From the NCBI GenBank assembly GCA_022829145.1, contig CM040747.1:35604052-35668051 (forward strand): a DNA stretch of 64,000 bases, read 5' to 3'. The notes under the pieces were generated by a model that saw only the letters and a list, made by a program, of their open reading frames with translations, had not been told where the DNA came from and made no database searches. A program made the position numbers and the translations under genes. The DNA comes from Albula goreensis (Eukaryota; Chordata; Actinopteri; Albuliformes; Albulidae). This document shows positions 54,498 to 64,000 of the stretch, one piece after another. The stretch's first letter is position 1. Each line of letters starts with the position of its first letter.

Positions 54498-56340
54498 CAG
54501 GGGTCTCAAACTCAACTTACCTGGGGGCCGCTGGAGGTAGAGTCTGGGTGAGGCTGGGCCGCATCAAGTATTCCACAAATAAAGGGTTTCAAGTAATTTA
54601 AAAAAAGTACAACTGATCCAATCTTCTCAATCTTTATTATTAATAGTTCTTCAACATGAATGTTTATTCTGAACATGAACTGTCCTTCAGAACATGAACA
54701 GTTCTTCAGAACATAGGCTTCTCTTGCCTACTCCTTGCTACCAGAGACCCAGCAGCGCTTCCTCTCACACAGCTGAGCCACATTTGGCTTGAGGGAGGAA
54801 GCAGTTGAGTAAGTTTGGACCTGTACTTTGACTTATTGAAGTTCATGGTGGAGAAGAGCTTTTCACACAGATATGTGCTCCCAAAAAGGCACATGGTCTG
54901 CTTGAACATCCTGGAAAGCTCAGGGAAGGTGGGGGGCAATTCTCTCAAAAATTGTCCAAGCTTGTCTACTTTTCCACTCACCTCCCTGAACTTGGCTTTG
55001 AGTTCAGAATTGCCCTGCAGGTCAATGAGCTCCATTCTAAGCACAGGAGGGGCATCGTGCACATCGAAGGAAAAGGGGTCAGCATAAATTTGAAAAATGG
55101 CTCTGTGTCTGCAATGGCTCTGAAGTCTGCAAACCTGTGATCATATTCTTCCTGTAGCTTCACAATGGCATCAGCATACTTCTCACCACTGAATGGTGTG
55201 CCTTGCATGCTGGGAAATGGCAGAGGTTTGTCTGAGTGAGCTGGACTTTCCATAACATAAGTTTTGTGCAGAATGCGCTCACGTTGTCATAGGCAGCACT
55301 GACAAGCTGCCCCTGGCCTTGTAACTTCTTGTTCAGTAGATTTAGCTCCTGTGTGATGTCAACAAGAAAAGCCAAGTCCATGAGCCATTTGGGATCACTT
55401 AGAACAGGATCAGCCATCCCATCCTTCTCCATGAAGGCTTTCACTTCTGCTCTCAACTCAAAAAACCTCTTCAAGACGTTTCCCCTGCTGAGCCAACATC
55501 CTCATATGCTGACTCTATTTCCTCCAAAAAGGCACAGAACTCCCGGTGCTTTAAGCCCCTGGATCTGATATGGTTGATGCATTTCACAACGACAGACATC
55601 ACATTGTCAAACTTCAGGCATTTGCTGCAAAGGGCCTGCTGATGGATAATGCAGTGCAGAGCAATGGCCTCCTCCACACCCTCCTCTTCCAGTTTTCTTT
55701 GAACAAGTGCCACCAGTCCATTTCTCCTCCCTGTCACTGATGGCGCTCTGTCAGTTGCTCTTCCAGCAAACCTCTTCCATGGCAAACCGGCATCCACAAT
55801 GGCATCATACAGCTGGCAGAATATCTCCTGAGCGGCCGCCTTAGCAATCATCTCGCTCACCACTAAGCTAGCTTCGACTGCTGCATCATTCTCTTTGCTT
55901 GCTTTCTTGAAGAAATCTTGTCGCCTCAGTTGACATGTTTTAAGATTTGCGACCCGGTTCTCTCTTTCATCTCCCTGGTATTTTGCATACTCCTCAGCAT
56001 GTCTAGTTGAGTAATCATTTCTGATGTTGTATTCCTTGTGCACAGCAACTATTTCTGTGCATATAAGACACATCGGGGTAACCCTGTGCTCAACAAAAAA
56101 ATATTCCGCCTCCCACTTTTCCTGAAATTGTTTGTCCTCGTCGCCAACCTTTCTCTTCACGGCAGGTTTTGAGAAAGACATGACTGGGGCTGGGTGACAG
56201 CATATATTTTACTTCCAGTTGGTGTCACTCCGGAATCACGTTTCACCGAAGTAACTAACGTTACTAATTCGCGTTGGCTAACTTGACAACAGACGCCACC
56301 GGAAGCTGTCACGAGCCTGAGCTATGGTAGCCCATAAGTG
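54498..56340 (-). mobile_element. hAT (Charlie-like) transposon, one end recognised
   Basis: The left terminus CAGGGGTCTCAAACTCAACT starts at 54498, preceded by CTCTAACA (54490-54497), which fits the 8-bp hAT target pattern NTCTANNN. The matching right terminus was not found, and sequence of another MITE-like element begins at 56358, so the right end seems lost or displaced. The interior is a minus-strand transposase. Confidence 0.8.
54706..56181 (-). pseudogene. hAT transposase of GTF2IRD2/ZBED type, broken
   Basis: 56181-55471 starts MSFSKPAVKRKVGDEDKQFQ, with a BED-like Cys pair (CLICTEIVAVH) and the RNase-H-like core (RATDRAPSVTGRRNGLVALV, CIIHQQALCSKCLKFDNVMS). WLSRGNVLKRFFELRAEVKA and KWLMDLAFLVDITQELNLLN (55500-55330) follow in a second frame. 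MELIDLQGNSELKAKF and LFGSTYLCEKLFSTMNFNKS (55030-54830) form the C-terminal hAT dimerisation region in a third frame. It shows a short loss before WLSRGN plus at least two frameshifts. Similar to the transposase source of the vertebrate GTF2IRD2 C-terminus, but here it is an ordinary dead transposon. Confidence 0.88.
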
Positions 56341-56357
56341 ATAAAAAAAAATATATA

Positions 56358-56620
56358 GGGTGCATTCCGATACTCTTTCTCGTATCCTCCTTTCCTACGC
56401 TGGGAATCTGTAGAGGAAAGGATGGGAGGAAACAAGTGGAGGAAAGGAGGAAATGAGGAGATGAACTGAAAATTGGAACAGCTAATCCGATTCGCCCGTC
56501 ATCAAAATCGACCTCGGCTGCAGATGAAGCAATAAATTTGACTCATTCCTCATGCATTAAAATACAAGTGTCAGTTTCTCGCATTCTGGCCATGATGTTA
56601 CATTAGCATTTGTGACCAGA
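56358..56620. mobile_element. Second copy of the GGGTGCATTCC MITE-like family
   Basis: Begins GGGTGCATTCCGATACTC and shares purine-rich GGAGGAAA blocks and the AATCCGATTCGCCCGTCATC block with 14946-15250. The right terminus was not found. It lies where the right end of the neighbouring hAT would be expected. Confidence 0.55.
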
Positions 56621-56990
56621 CGCGAGCAAACTCTCCACATTTCGGCCAAGTCAATTTTACAGGAGAGCACAAAAACCGCAGGCGGGCACTATTTTGTCAA
56701 AAATGAGATAATGGTGCATTCGAATTCCTGAAGTGCTTATGGGTCATCTCCGTTTTTGTTGAAACTGAAAATAACTTGTAAGTTGGTCCTCCAAGAACTG
56801 ACAAGGGAGGAAACGTTATCAACTCAGCATTATATTGTACTATCAAACCAAGCGATCCCATATCATATGGGTTCGTTTTCTGAAACAGTTACGCCGCTTA
56901 AGATCTTCCGGTCACATTGCCAACAGTTTATAGCTTACTTGTTTGTTTACGTTTTTAGGAAAAGTTTATTTGCGTGTTGCTAGAATCATG
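56621..56990. other. No gene seen
   Basis: Spacer between the MITE-like copy and the large hAT element. Confidence 0.5.
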
Positions 56991-56998
56991 GACTAGGA
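56991..56998. repeat. Left target duplication of the large hAT
   Basis: GACTAGGA, matched exactly at 63978-63985. Confidence 0.95.
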
Positions 56999-57717
56999 CA
57001 GGGGTCGGCAACTTTCAACATCAAAAGAGCCATTTTAGGGGGGATGGGGCAATATCCTTAATACATGCATTTGTGTGTACAAAAAGCATAGGCTATACCG
57101 CAGGAGCGGGGAGCGGGGATTCGCTTAGTAAAGTAAATAAGCGCTCAGAAAGAATCAGCGGAGCCTGGCTCTTAAAATAAAGATAGCGTGGCATGTGGAG
57201 TTTTATATAGTTTTACTACAATGACATTGGTAAAATAAGATGGTTATAGAAGAAGGCTATATAGAAGAATTTTGTTTACGAACAGTTTGAAGAGAATAAA
57301 AACACAACACTTGTACATGCAGGCCTACGTTAAAATAAAGCACAATTTTGCAGGGCGATTTCAGTCCTCTCCTTGTGGAAAATTAATCAAATACAAAATA
57401 TCCTACTTTGAAAATAAATTAAACATATAGCAGTGGCCAGATAATTTTCAAATAAAAAGAATAAACATGAAAACAGCTTGTACGTAATTATGACTTAAGT
57501 CCATTTCAGTGTACACCGTCTTCCCCCTCTGTTTTTCATCACGTCGCGGGCAGCGAACAACCGTTCAGCCTGCATGGGCATAAAGTAAAATTAGCTCAGT
57601 GTCGAAAACAGATAAAATATAGCTATAGAAAAATGATAACATAAATTACACTGTTCTCACCTTTTTAGTGTGATTTCTGTTTCTGAACGTTACTGCAGAG
57701 CTTCTTGTCTTGGGGCT

Positions 57718-58327
57718 TTAAAATGTGACTTTGATCTTCATGCAGGACTGCAGGCTGTCATCAGTGAGGTGAGAGCGGTGTTTGGGTTTAATGCAGTTCA
57801 TGTTAGAGAAAACCTGCTCACATAAGTATATAGATCCAAAGATGGACAGGGCTCCAAAGGCATACTTTTTCATGTTCACATACGTGTCAGGAATGGCATT
57901 CCACGTGTCAAATAATAGTTTGTCGGCTTTGGGGAGGCTCTCAATCTCACTCCATTTGTGCTCCTGAGCGAGAATAGCCCGCTGTCGGGCTACATCCTCC
58001 AGATCAGCGATTTTTCTTTTTTGAATTTGGCCATCCATAAGACTTTATCAGCTATGTCGGCAAGTTCAGGGTCAAGATCGGCATGATTTACTGCTGTGAA
58101 CGATGACATGTTCAGTTGTGATGGGTCGATGTATAGCGGCGTCACGGGGAAGGTTTGTGTGTTTCCTTTCTGAATTCACCGAATCTTTCCCCAAATGCGG
58201 TTTGCATTGTGGTGATTGCTCGCTGCAAATATACACAATTAAACACTCGATTTTCCTCCAAGACTTTTCTTTTTTTGGGTTGATCCATGGTTAGCTTACT
58301 GGGGGTCTGGAATTGAAGATAAGACAC
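57718..58327 (-). pseudogene. Remnant hAT transposase, two ends only
   Basis: 58327-58142 gives an N-terminal start (MDQPKKRKVLEENRVFNCVY...FGERFGEFRKE). 58038-57718 gives the C-terminal dimerisation part (YAFGALSIFGSIYLCEQVFS, NMNCIKPKHRSHLTDDSLQS). The large catalytic middle is missing, so the gene is an internal-deletion derivative. Confidence 0.8.
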
Positions 58328-58379
58328 CTGCAGGAAGAGCGCGCGGGAGGATGAGAGGTTTTGGCGGTGGATGCAGGGT

Positions 58380-58889
58380 ATTTATTTTTAACATGAAGGT
58401 AGCATAAGCTTCAGGGAGAGCACTGCCAAAACAATAAACAAACAAATCTAAATTTTATTAACTAACTTCTCATCAAAAAAAAAAAAAGAAAATAAAATAC
58501 AGGCAGCTAACCTACCTCCCTAACGTTAAACAAGAGAAAACGAAATACCAGGAACAAAAGAAAAGGCTGCTCACCCCTACAGCTACCAGGACTGCTTTAT
58601 GTACAGGGTTTGTTAATACGCAATCAAGAAAATACAGTTTGCCGTCATTCTGCAATTTCTGTGGTCATGCAGTATGGTCAAACAGGAAGCCGGGAAAAAA
58701 AAAACGGAGCGGGCTGGAATCCGACCGAGAGCCTTTTAAAGGTGGCGCAATTTCTCTTCTGGCCAATCCCCATCCACCACCTGCAACACAAGAACCTTAA
58801 AACACACAAACGGGGCGGATAGTACCACCATCAGGCAGGGAGGGAAAACACCACACAGAAAATTACACTTATGACGCAGAGTCATAACA
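58380..58889 (-). repeat. 3' long terminal repeat of the Gmr1-like element
   Basis: Closely matches 63246-63761. A short G-rich tract next to it on the internal side fits a polypurine tract. Confidence 0.9.
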
Positions 58890-61800
58890 CCCCCCAACCT
58901 AAGATCAAACATCTCTTGATCCAAAGAATGGATTGATATTTAAAACCCCACCCGTGGCAAGGCATCAGCAACCACATTATCAGTTCCTTTTATATGACGA
59001 ATTTCAATATTAAAATCCTGCAGCAACAAAGACCAGCGCATAAGACGCTGATTGTGGTTGCGCATTCGGGACAGGAACACAAGAGGATTGTGGTCTGAAT
59101 ACACAAAAACTGGTGTGGAGCTCGAACCAACATAAACCTCAAAGTGTTGTAACGCTAAAAGCACGGCGAGGGCTTCCTTCTCAATTGTACTGTAGTTTGC
59201 CTGATGTTTATTAAATTTCTTCGAAAAGTAACATACAGGATGATCAATCCCGCGATCGTCCTCCTGCAAAAGAACAGCGCCTGCACCATAAGCACTGGCG
59301 TCAACCTCTATTTTAAAAGGGCGTGCAAAATTAGGTGCAGACAGTACGGGCGCGCTACAAAGAAGAGCCTTGGCAGATTCAAATGAGTCCTGACATGCAA
59401 CCGTCCAGACAAACTGCCAGGAAGGGCTTACTAAACTAGTGAGTGGCGCAACTACACTAGCAAAATTCTTACAGAACCCACGATAATAGCCACACATACC
59501 AAGAAACCGGCGAAGTTGCCGCCGTGTTTCTGGCACAGGGAAATCCAGAATGGCTTGGACTTTGGCTGACAGGGGGCGTACCTGCCCCTGCCCTACTTGT
59601 TTTCCCAAGTACGTAACCACAGCTTTCCCAAACTCACATTTGGCTAGGTTCAAAGTCAAAGAGGCACCCTTTAAACGACTAAATATTTCTCGCAAAATTT
59701 CCAGATGCTCTGACCAAGTGGAAGAATAAGCCACAATGTCATCTAGGTACGCCTCACAGTTCTTGACATCTGAAAGAACCATATTCATTAGCCTTTGGAA
59801 CGTCGCAGGAGCATTTCGCAAACCAAAAGGCATAACAGTATATTTCAGGAAATGGTCAGGGGTGACAAAAGCCGAGATCTCAGATGCACGAGGTGAGAAA
59901 GGCACCTGCCAATATCCCTTCAGTAGGTCTAGCTTAGTTGCATACCTGGCTGATCCTACCCGATCAACACAATCATCCAGACGTGGAAGAGGAAACGAGT
60001 CTGGTTTAGTAACAGCATTTACTTTGCGGTAATCATTACAGAAACAAAATGTGTGATCAGGTTTTGGTACCAGCAGTGAGGGAGAGCTCCACAGACTGGA
60101 ACTTGGCACAGCAAAGCCATTTTCTAAAAGATACCCAACCTTTTGCATTTGAGCCCGTTTTTCTGGGTTGACACGATATGCGTGCTGCTTAATAGGCTTA
60201 TGGTCACCAACATCTACAAACAGCCAACTCACAGACAGAATGCAATCTCTCCCTGAATGAACTCACATAATCCAAAATATTGTGCTCGGGGCTGGGTCTG
60301 TCTGCTAGCCACTTCTCACGCAGCAAACGCAACGGGCCACGAACAGTGTGCCCAAAAACCAGCTCAGCCGGACTAAACCCGAGAGACTCCTGGGTAGTTT
60401 CACGAATTGCAAACAGAAACAGGGGCAACCCCTCATCCCACTCCCTACTCGATTCAACACAATATTTTCGAAGCATGGACTTTAATGTCTGATGAAATCT
60501 CTCCAGTGCACCCTGACTCTCTGGATGGTACGCACTGGAGACCTGATGTTTGACTGACAACTCTGCCATAACCTGAGCGAAAACCTTAGACATAAAATTA
60601 GATCCTTGATCAGTTTGAATACGTTTTGGTAAACCAAAAGTGGAAAAAAACTTAACCAAGGCTTTCACCACTGCTGTAGCCCTCAATGTGCGCAACGGGA
60701 CGGCCTCAGGGAAACGAGTAGCCGCGCACATCATAGTAAGCAGGTACTGGTGACCGGTCTTGGTTTTTGGCAGAGGACCAACACAGTCTATTATCACGTG
60801 CTCAAAGGGTTCACCCATTACAGGAATTGGATGTAAGGGAGCCGGTGGGATAACCTGGTTTGGTTTTCCCGTTATTTGGCAAATATGGCAAGATCTACAG
60901 AATTTAGTGACATCAGATTTTAACCCCGGCCAGAAAAAATATCGGAGGATCCGATGGTAAGTTTTCTTGATACCCAAATGGCCGGATAGACCGTGATCGT
61001 GGGCTAAACTTAAAACTTGAGGACGAAAATCTTTTGGCACAACTATCCGAGTAACCTTATCCCATTCCATCCCAGACACGGGAAACCATTTACGCAGCAA
61101 AACTCCTTCCTCAAAAAAGTAAGTCACAGACTGTGGAACATTTTTCGGTTCCTTAGCTTCAGACAAACAGGTAGCCAATGTACAATCAGATTGCTGAGCC
61201 TTAATGAGCTGGTCTTTATCTATCGCCAAGCGCAAATACATCTCGTTAGGTAACACATCAATTGACACCGACACATTTTTTGTTCAGAAGTGGGGGTGAC
61301 CGAGCCATCAGTCGAGTTCAAAAAACTATCGGCAAGGTCCACAACATCACCAAGCTTACGAGCCTGAGCACGTGTCACAACACACGCCGGAAAAACGGAA
61401 GGCGCTCTGAGCGCAGCGGGGGCAACAACACACACATTAGCCGTAGGATTTTCAACTACCTCGGGAGTCGTGGGAAACACTCTTTTTCCCGCCAAATCGT
61501 TTCCGAGAATGAGATCAACCCCTGCAACAGGCAGCTGATCTCGCACACCAACTCGCACCATTCCAGACACCAAGGAAGAGGAAATATTAACTGAATGCAG
61601 CGGCATGCGTAGAACGCTTAGTTTAATTCCCCACACCAATAGGTCCGAACCACAGTAGGACTGATCGGAAAAAGGCAAAACACCACATCGAGCTACAGAA
61701 TGCTTCGCACCAGTATCACGCAACATGGTAATTGGAACCTCGTCCTCCTTGTTACCAGTCAGAGAAACAAAACCTTGGGTAATAAAAGGCTTAAAATCCT

Positions 61801-63126
61801 CATCAATCTCCGGTTTCGGTAAAGTGTCGGTCAAAAGGTCCGGCGGACTCGCGACTGATCCACCCTGGATTAGCCCTACAGCCGAGGGATTTTTATACTT
61901 CGACTGTTCTTTTTTCTTCAACACAGGACAGACTGAAATAAGGTGGCCAGGTTCATGACAATAAAAACACGCACGACTTTCACCCACAGCAGAGAAATTT
62001 CGCCGGAAAACTTTTGGTGAACGCGTTTTTTTATTCTCCACAGTTTTATTCTCAACGGGTACTGGGACATCGGGACGCAAAAAAGACGAAAAAACACTCT
62101 TGTGGGTTAAAGCAAACTCATCCGCAAGGACAGCAGCTTCAGCGAGAGAGGCAACCTTTTGTTCATTCAAATATATCACAATGCGCTCGGGCAAACTATT
62201 TTTAAACTCCTCCAACAACACAAGCTCTCGCAATTGAGCAAAATCCCGAACTTTACTGGCTTGACACCATTTATCAAAGAGCGCCCCTTTTTCACGTGCG
62301 AACTCCACATAAGTCTGGTTGACACTTTTCTCACAATTTCCGAATTTCTGTCTATACGCTTCAGGTACTAATTCATAGGCACGTAACACAGTAGCCTTAA
62401 CCACATCATAATCCAAGCTCTGATCAACTGAGAGGGCGGCACACACCTCCTGAGCTTTTCCCACCAAATTACACTGAAGCAGTAATGACCAAACTTCCCT
62501 CGGCCAATTCAAAGTGGCTGCAATACGCTCAAATGCGTTAAAATACGAATCCACCTCAGACTCCCTGAACGGTGGAACAAGTTTAACATGCCTGCTCACA
62601 TCGAAGCTGTCTCGGGGAGAGTGTGGAGTTTGTGGTGTAACAGGTGGATAGGGAGCGACAGTAGGCTGGCGTTCCAGCTCTAAAGCCTTCACTCTGAGCT
62701 GCATAGCCTCTACCTCCAACTCCCGATTTCTCACCTCCATTTCCTTGATGCGGACTGTCAGCCGGAGCTCCTCATTTGACATCCCCGGCGTAAAAGGAGG
62801 GTCTGCGGGAGCGGGCGGCACAGGATCCCGTAGCTCCACCTCAGCTTTTCCCGCTCCATCTACAATGGACAAATCCTCAAACAAACCCATCTCCCCCAGC
62901 TTCTCAACCACGAGCTGTTTCAGCTCCCTTTTATTGGCATGTAGCGGCACCCGCACGTTACACAGATCAGCAACAAGCCTCAAATCCACTTTCCTACATT
63001 TATTAAGTTGTACCAACGTAGGATTTCTTGCAAAACTATCCAAATCAAACTCCATATTGTCACCCCTCTCCACAAAAAAAAAGTCAACCAGAAATAAAAA
63101 AAAAAAAAAGACGAGCCCCCAATTTA

Positions 63127-63761
63127 TGTTACGACCGGCCCTAGGGGATCCTGCGTAGCATAAAAAATTGACTTCCCCCTTTTCCCCACTCCCAAGGATG
63201 ACCAAGGCCACAGTATTGCAGTCCAAAATGCAGTCCAAAATTTACTATTTATTTTTAACATGAAGGTAGCATAAGCTTCAGGGAGAGCACTGCCAAAACA
63301 ATAAACAAACAAATCTAAATTTTATTTACTAACTTCTCATCAAAAAAAAGAAAATAAAATACAGGCAGCTAACCTACCTCCCTAACGTTAAACAAGAGAA
63401 AACGAAATACCAGGAACAAAAGAAAAGGCTGCTCACCCCTACAGCGACCAGGACTGCTTTATGTACAGGGTTTGTTAATACGCAATCAAGAAAATACAGT
63501 TTGCCGTCATTCTGCAATTTCTGTGGTCATGCAGTATGGTCAAACAGGAAGCCGGAAAAAAAAAAAAAAAAAAAAAAAAAGCGGGCTGGAATCCGACCGA
63601 GAGCCTTTTAAAGGTGGCGCAATTTCTCTTCTGGCCAATCCCCATCCACCACCTGCAACACAAGAACCTTAAAACACACATACAGGGCGGATAGTACCAC
63701 CATCAGGCAGGGAGGGAAAACACCACACAGAAAATTACACTTATGACTCAGAGTCATAACA
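63127..63761 (-). repeat. 5' long terminal repeat of the Gmr1-like element
   Basis: Bounded by TGTTACGAC and GTCATAACA inverted termini; 635 bp. It contains a poly-A run at 63556-63580. Confidence 0.9.
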
Positions 63762-63963
63762 ACGCATTATTGGGACAAACTAATATTTGCGAAATAAAAT
63801 TTAAGTTTTATTAATACTCAATTTAATCATTCAGAGTATAGCGTAAATACATATAAAAATAGCTGATGTCATTTTTATAAATTCTTTCCAACTTTTTTCC
63901 CCCCAAACTGGCGGGAGCCACAGCTGGGGGGCCAAAGAGCCGCATGCGGCTCCTGAGCCGCGG
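63762..63963. other. Right arm of the large hAT element
   Basis: Non-coding hAT sequence between the retroelement and the right terminus. Confidence 0.8.
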
Positions 63964-63977
63964 GTTGCCGACCCCTG

Positions 63978-63985
63978 GACTAGGA
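63978..63985. repeat. Right target duplication of the large hAT
   Basis: GACTAGGA, matched exactly at 56991-56998. The last 15 bases of the window return to flanking DNA. Confidence 0.95.
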
Positions 63986-64000
63986 TAAGAATGGTGGCAG

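Larger units (their letters stand above)
58380..63761 (-). mobile_element. Gmr1-like Ty3/Gypsy LTR retroelement, nearly whole fossil
   Basis: Minus-strand element inside the hAT. Long terminal repeats lie at 63127-63761 (5') and 58380-58889 (3'), with TGTTA...TAACA termini. The leader next to the 5' repeat has GGGGGCTCGT, like a tRNA-Pro-type primer site. Parts in transcription order are gag (about 63055-61900) with a SCAN-like capsid region and zinc knuckle CFYCHEPGHLISVC, protease (DTGA, about 61700), integrase (about 61270-60204) and reverse transcriptase plus RNase H (about 60232-58940, with YLDDIVAYS). Integrase before reverse transcriptase is the Gmr1 arrangement. The terminal repeats differ at about six sites by eye, suggesting a recent insertion of a few million years at most. 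It looks close to whole, with perhaps one or two breaks. Confidence 0.92.
56999..63977 (-). mobile_element. Complete-ended hAT element carrying a nested retroelement
   Basis: Inverted termini CAGGGGTCGGCAAC (56999-57012) and GTTGCCGACCCCTG (63964-63977) are flanked by a perfect 8-bp duplication, GACTAGGA, at 56991-56998 and 63978-63985. The right subterminal region has AAGAGCCGCATGCGGCTC, a typical hAT palindrome. About 1.6 kb of the 6979 bp is hAT; the remainder is the Gypsy-type insertion at 58380-63761. The transposase survives only in part, so this copy needs enzyme from elsewhere. Confidence 0.95.

Noticed and set aside
54706-56181. Host GTF2IRD2 or ZBED-type gene
   Set aside because: An hAT terminus and target-like site adjoin it, no introns or host domains are present, and the frame is broken, so it is a transposon.

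Overview
The window reads as nuclear DNA of a ray-finned fish. It has one split host gene with GT-AG introns and a dense mix of fish-type mobile elements: CR1 and L2-like LINEs, Tc1/mariner, hAT and Harbinger-like DNA transposons, and Ty3/Gypsy relics. (CA)n and (AAAC)n microsatellites are also present. No bacterial-style operons, CRISPR arrays or tRNA/rRNA genes were seen. The species cannot be named from the sequence.

Layout. 1-5705 is the edge of a tandem satellite: nine near-identical units of 537-542 bp, then two decayed ones. 5706-7200 holds inverted, decayed satellite pieces shuffled with a LINE tail. 7200-15530 is a transposon graveyard: L2-like LINE end, unclassified repeat, Gypsy fossil, 5'-truncated CR1, broken IS630/Tc1-type transposase and a MITE-like element. 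17.4-34.5 kb is the only convincing host gene, alpha-N-acetylgalactosaminidase (NAGA), on the + strand. It has eight coding exons encoding 442 aa, a candidate 5' UTR exon, and TFE/MITF-type E-boxes just upstream. Its introns carry a CR1 tail, an hAT MITE with perfect 8-bp target duplications, a minisatellite made of donor-like sequences touching exon 3, a Tc1 element nested in an hAT relic, and a Harbinger-like element. 34.5-50.6 kb is mostly non-coding, with microsatellites, two minisatellites, a Tc1 element with long inverted repeats and a cluster of unclassified repeats.

The right end is stacked transposons. 50.79-54.49 kb is a long CR1 on the - strand with ORF1 and ORF2. 54.50-56.34 kb is an hAT (Charlie-like) transposase relic. 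56,999-63,977 is a complete-ended hAT element bounded by perfect 8-bp duplications, with a Gmr1-like Ty3/Gypsy retroelement inserted inside it. In that retroelement integrase lies before reverse transcriptase, the reverse of the usual Gypsy order.

Only NAGA has a clear cellular role: lysosomal removal of alpha-N-acetylgalactosamine from glycoconjugates. The residues equivalent to the GLA/NAGA specificity pair are Ser and Ala, which indicates NAGA rather than alpha-galactosidase A. I saw no clearly new functional system. The most distinctive observations are the nested Gmr1-like element, the same fold-back defect in two CR1 copies 41 kb apart, the donor-mimicking minisatellite beside NAGA exon 3, and the decaying, inverted edge of the satellite array.
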